NCBI GenBank assembly: GCA_022457155.1 | Contig: JAJGOT010000515.1 | Span: 168,501-232,500, forward strand | DNA: 64,000 nucleotides | Reading direction: 5' to 3' | From: Cladopsammia gracilis | Taxonomy: Eukaryota; Cnidaria; Anthozoa; Scleractinia; Dendrophylliidae | Shown: positions 61,842 through 64,000 of the stretch, one piece after another | Numbering within the stretch: position 1 is the first letter of the stretch | How the letters are laid out: each line of letters opens with the position of its first letter | Notes under the pieces: model-generated | The model's input: the letters and a program-made list of their open reading frames with translations, nothing else | Databases searched by the model: none | What the model was told of the DNA's origin: nothing | Made by a program: the position numbers and the translations under genes

Positions 61842-62367
61842 ATGGCGTTGTCACGTTTTCGTGAAGTGAAAACAGCCGAGGAGGAGGTAAATCTGGTTCG
61901 AAATGCGGTACCCAAGTCGACTCAGTACAAGAATAAATGGGCGTATGGAATATTTGAAGAGTGGCAAAGGCAGCGACTGGTGAAAGTACCAATTGTTGAG
62001 GTCGCAGGTTTTTTTTAAAACGTACGATTTTCATGAAGTTGAGTCGGTGGATACACCTTTGGTCGAGATGAGTGTGTTGTCCATTAATTATTGGCTGACC
62101 AAATTTGTCCAGGAGGTTGCGAAGCCATCCAGAGAACGTTACCCTCCGAAATCCCTATACGGTATAATTGCAGGCATTCGTGCTGAGGTTTCCGATATAT
62201 TGGCACCTAAGTGCAGCTCTACAAGTAATGTTTCTTCCAGTAAAGAGGTGTCAGAAACTGCTGTAGAAGTTGGTAGTTCAGCAGGTACTTGTGAATTCAT
62301 GGCCTATCCATATTTCAATAACTGTACCGTAAACATTAATGTAAATGGATTATCCAAAAATGAATGA
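61842..62367 (+). pseudogene. ZMYM/QRICH1-like (Crypton-related) N-terminal domain protein, frameshifted
   Basis: Starts MALSRFREVKTAEEEVNLV, then VPKSTQYKNKWAYGIFEEWQ, the usual opening of KCTD/ZMYM/QRICH1-like proteins abundant in cnidarians. The frame stops at TAA 62016 after a T8 run; the neighbouring frame continues with MSVLSINYWLTKFVQEVAKP, YPPKSLYGIIAGIRAEV and ends NCTVNINVNGLSKNE. A single-base indel in the T run explains the break. No tyrosine recombinase domain follows. Function unknown. Confidence 0.5.
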
Positions 62368-62639
62368 ACGTAATTGCGTTTTGGGATTACTAGCGGTAAT
62401 TAAAAGCTTGTCTATTCACTTCGGTGTTTGTGTCATTAATATTTAAATTAGGATAACCCTGTACCACATGGGTTTGACGTTTTATGAAACTCTAGAGTTT
62501 GATATTTCATCAAACTATCGTGGAAAGGCCTCTGTCCAGTGTTTCATCGGGGTTTCAAACCATATGCACCTGACCAAATTGGGGTATCCTGATTGGCTTG
62601 TAACTTGATGAATTATTAATGAGTTTGAGAATGCCAAAT

Positions 62640-63960
62640 ACTCCACGGCAATGATAAATAAGTAGGAGGAGAGGGGGTCGCCCTGCCTTACTCTTCGTTT
62701 ACTTCAAAACTCGCTGAATGTGTTCCATTGTTGATGATATTACTTGTTATTTTACTGTAAAAGGTTTCTATCCATCTTGTAAGAGTGGTTCCAAATCCAA
62801 AGACTAAGCATTTAAGCAATGATCCGCATACGAAGGAGAGTGCTAACGGCAATGCACGATGGAATGTCGAATTTTTTCATTGTTACAACTAGTGATCTCA
62901 TTGGCCTAGACTCCATTAAAGACCTCTACAAAGTTAGGGTTCAAGGTACATTTTGTTTGATTTTTTAAAGGTTTCATGTAATTTAAGACCCAATCGCACA
63001 ACATGCAATTTTTTAAAGAAATTGTATTGGGCAACTTCATCAAAGAAGCAAAATTATTAGCTATTGTTTTCTGCTATTCTGATTGGTTACGTACGAACAT
63101 TTTCTAAAATTTATTTCACGCAAATGGATTTTCTTTATTTTTATACTGAAATATAATTATAAACAATCAGCTCCTCCCCTATTCTTGAAATCAAAGACAT
63201 TCCATTCGGGAAGGCTCCAATGCCGCAGAACAATGAAGTTTACAGTAGTTCTTATGTGGAGCATTACTTAAACATAAAATTCCACTCCAAACTGTCAAAG
63301 GCTTTTCCAAAATGTATAAAAAGTAGCATTTCAGGAATATCACAAGATTTCTTGTAATCCATTATGTCTAGAATCGATCTTGCAGCTTCCCCTATGTAAC
63401 GACCCAGTTTGATTGCTATGAATAATTTCCCGTAAAACTTTAACAATACAGGTCGCTGTAACTTTGGACGCGATTTTGGCATCGACATTGGCATCTAAAT
63501 CAACATTTTTACTTCGATATATGTTCCTATAAAATTGGCGTTGTGAATTCATAATCATAAAAGTGTCATTACGCCGCTTATGGGCAGATTTCTTACGTGC
63601 TTTTTAACATGGTTACGTTTCTCGAGATTTAGAAATATTTACTATTTTTTACTTCTTGCGCGAAGTATTATCCCTTCTACCTGGTCCTCGTACAGTGCTT
63701 CAAGATCCTGCTTGTTTCCAGAAGGCAGCTCCTCTTCCACTCGATTTTATTTCTTCAAGTTCTAGAAATGTAGCGGAATGATCTGTTTTAATCGAAGGTA
63801 TGATATCGACCTTAGTTACCAAATCATGTAATTAATTGTCAGATATTAACCAGTAATCTTATCTGCATAATACAAGAGGTGAAACAACGCTTTCAGGTAA
63901 AGTTTTGCAGTGTTGGGCTTTTTTGCAGTGGTAATTATAATTCTACTTTCACGGTTTACT
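62640..63960 (-). pseudogene. decayed L1 ORF2 (endonuclease end and RT)
   Basis: Minus-strand pieces: endonuclease end near 63760-63900 (KTDHSATFLELE-like in broken frames), NVDAKIASKV and IIHSNQTG near 63430-63500, ARSILDIMDY, KAFDSLEWNF at 63280, and RQGDPLSSYLF at about 62690. Many stops and shifts. The piece at 60706-61330 continues it, with MITEs and the ZMYM-like pseudogene in between. Confidence 0.6.
63106..63271 (+). repeat. dispersed repeat, copy 2
   Basis: Pairs with 37428-37580. Confidence 0.6.
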
Positions 63961-64000
63961 AGCTAGCAGACGCACTGCGGAAGTCGGAGCTCCTAGGGAC

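Noticed and set aside
1..64000. rRNA genes, group I/II introns, riboswitches
   Set aside because: None of their conserved cores was seen on either strand.

Overview
The window looks like animal nuclear DNA, most likely from an anthozoan cnidarian such as a coral or sea anemone (inference). Evidence: intron-split genes with GT-AG junctions, a vertebrate-type (TTAGGG)n tract, L1-type LINEs, Penelope-like elements with hammerhead ribozymes, tRNA-derived SINEs and many palindromic MITEs. About one third is a giant virus-like transposon; the rest is a transposon-rich host region with one secreted EAR-repeat protein gene, one ten-exon SLC17/sialin-like transporter gene, a GPCR pseudogene and a decayed ZMYM/QRICH-like gene. 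|| 1-21268: right-hand part of a Polinton/Maverick (adintovirus-like) element; its left end is outside the window. Genes left to right: small charged paralogues, a DUF5871-like putative ssDNA-binding protein, a NUMOD-type HTH protein, a two-helix membrane protein (-), a collagen/tail-fibre-like protein (-) and an A32/FtsK-type packaging ATPase (-). Then, on +, the virion block: PPxY protein, penton, small basic protein, major capsid protein, pX/pVI-like protein, adenain-type protease, zinc-ribbon/phospholipase A2 protein and a DDE integrase with chromodomain. At the right end, on -, lie an acidic protein and a VLTF3-like putative transcription factor. No DNA polymerase B is visible. The terminus (AGTAGGTG... 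read inward) falls inside an L1 ORF2. || 6303-12488: a young Penelope-like retroelement cluster inserted between the divergent arms of the Polinton: two inverted 5'-truncated copies followed by one full copy with ORF1, a reverse transcriptase lacking GIY-YIG, 274-bp pseudo-LTRs and hammerhead ribozymes. || 21269-26060: L1 (ORF2 with one nonsense codon, ORF1 fragment), a Penelope fragment and MITEs. 26443-27603: EAR-repeat gene. 28-35 kb: exon-like repeats, a satellite and a 1.9-kb TTAA-flanked palindrome. 35.5-37.3 kb: GPCR pseudogene. 38.5-56.3 kb: sialin-like gene on -, its introns full of transposons, including a second Penelope insertion at 47.1-53.9 kb carrying nested DNA transposons. 56.4-64 kb: decayed L1 pieces, palindromic MITEs and the ZMYM/QRICH-like pseudogene. 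|| Points most worth checking: (1) a textbook -1 frameshift signal (G GGA AAC, 7-nt spacer, 8-bp stem-loop) joining the zinc-ribbon and phospholipase frames; (2) a TAAAATG box overlapping the start codon of seven Polinton genes, alongside a VLTF3-like protein; (3) a Penelope partial unit that begins exactly at the predicted hammerhead cleavage site.
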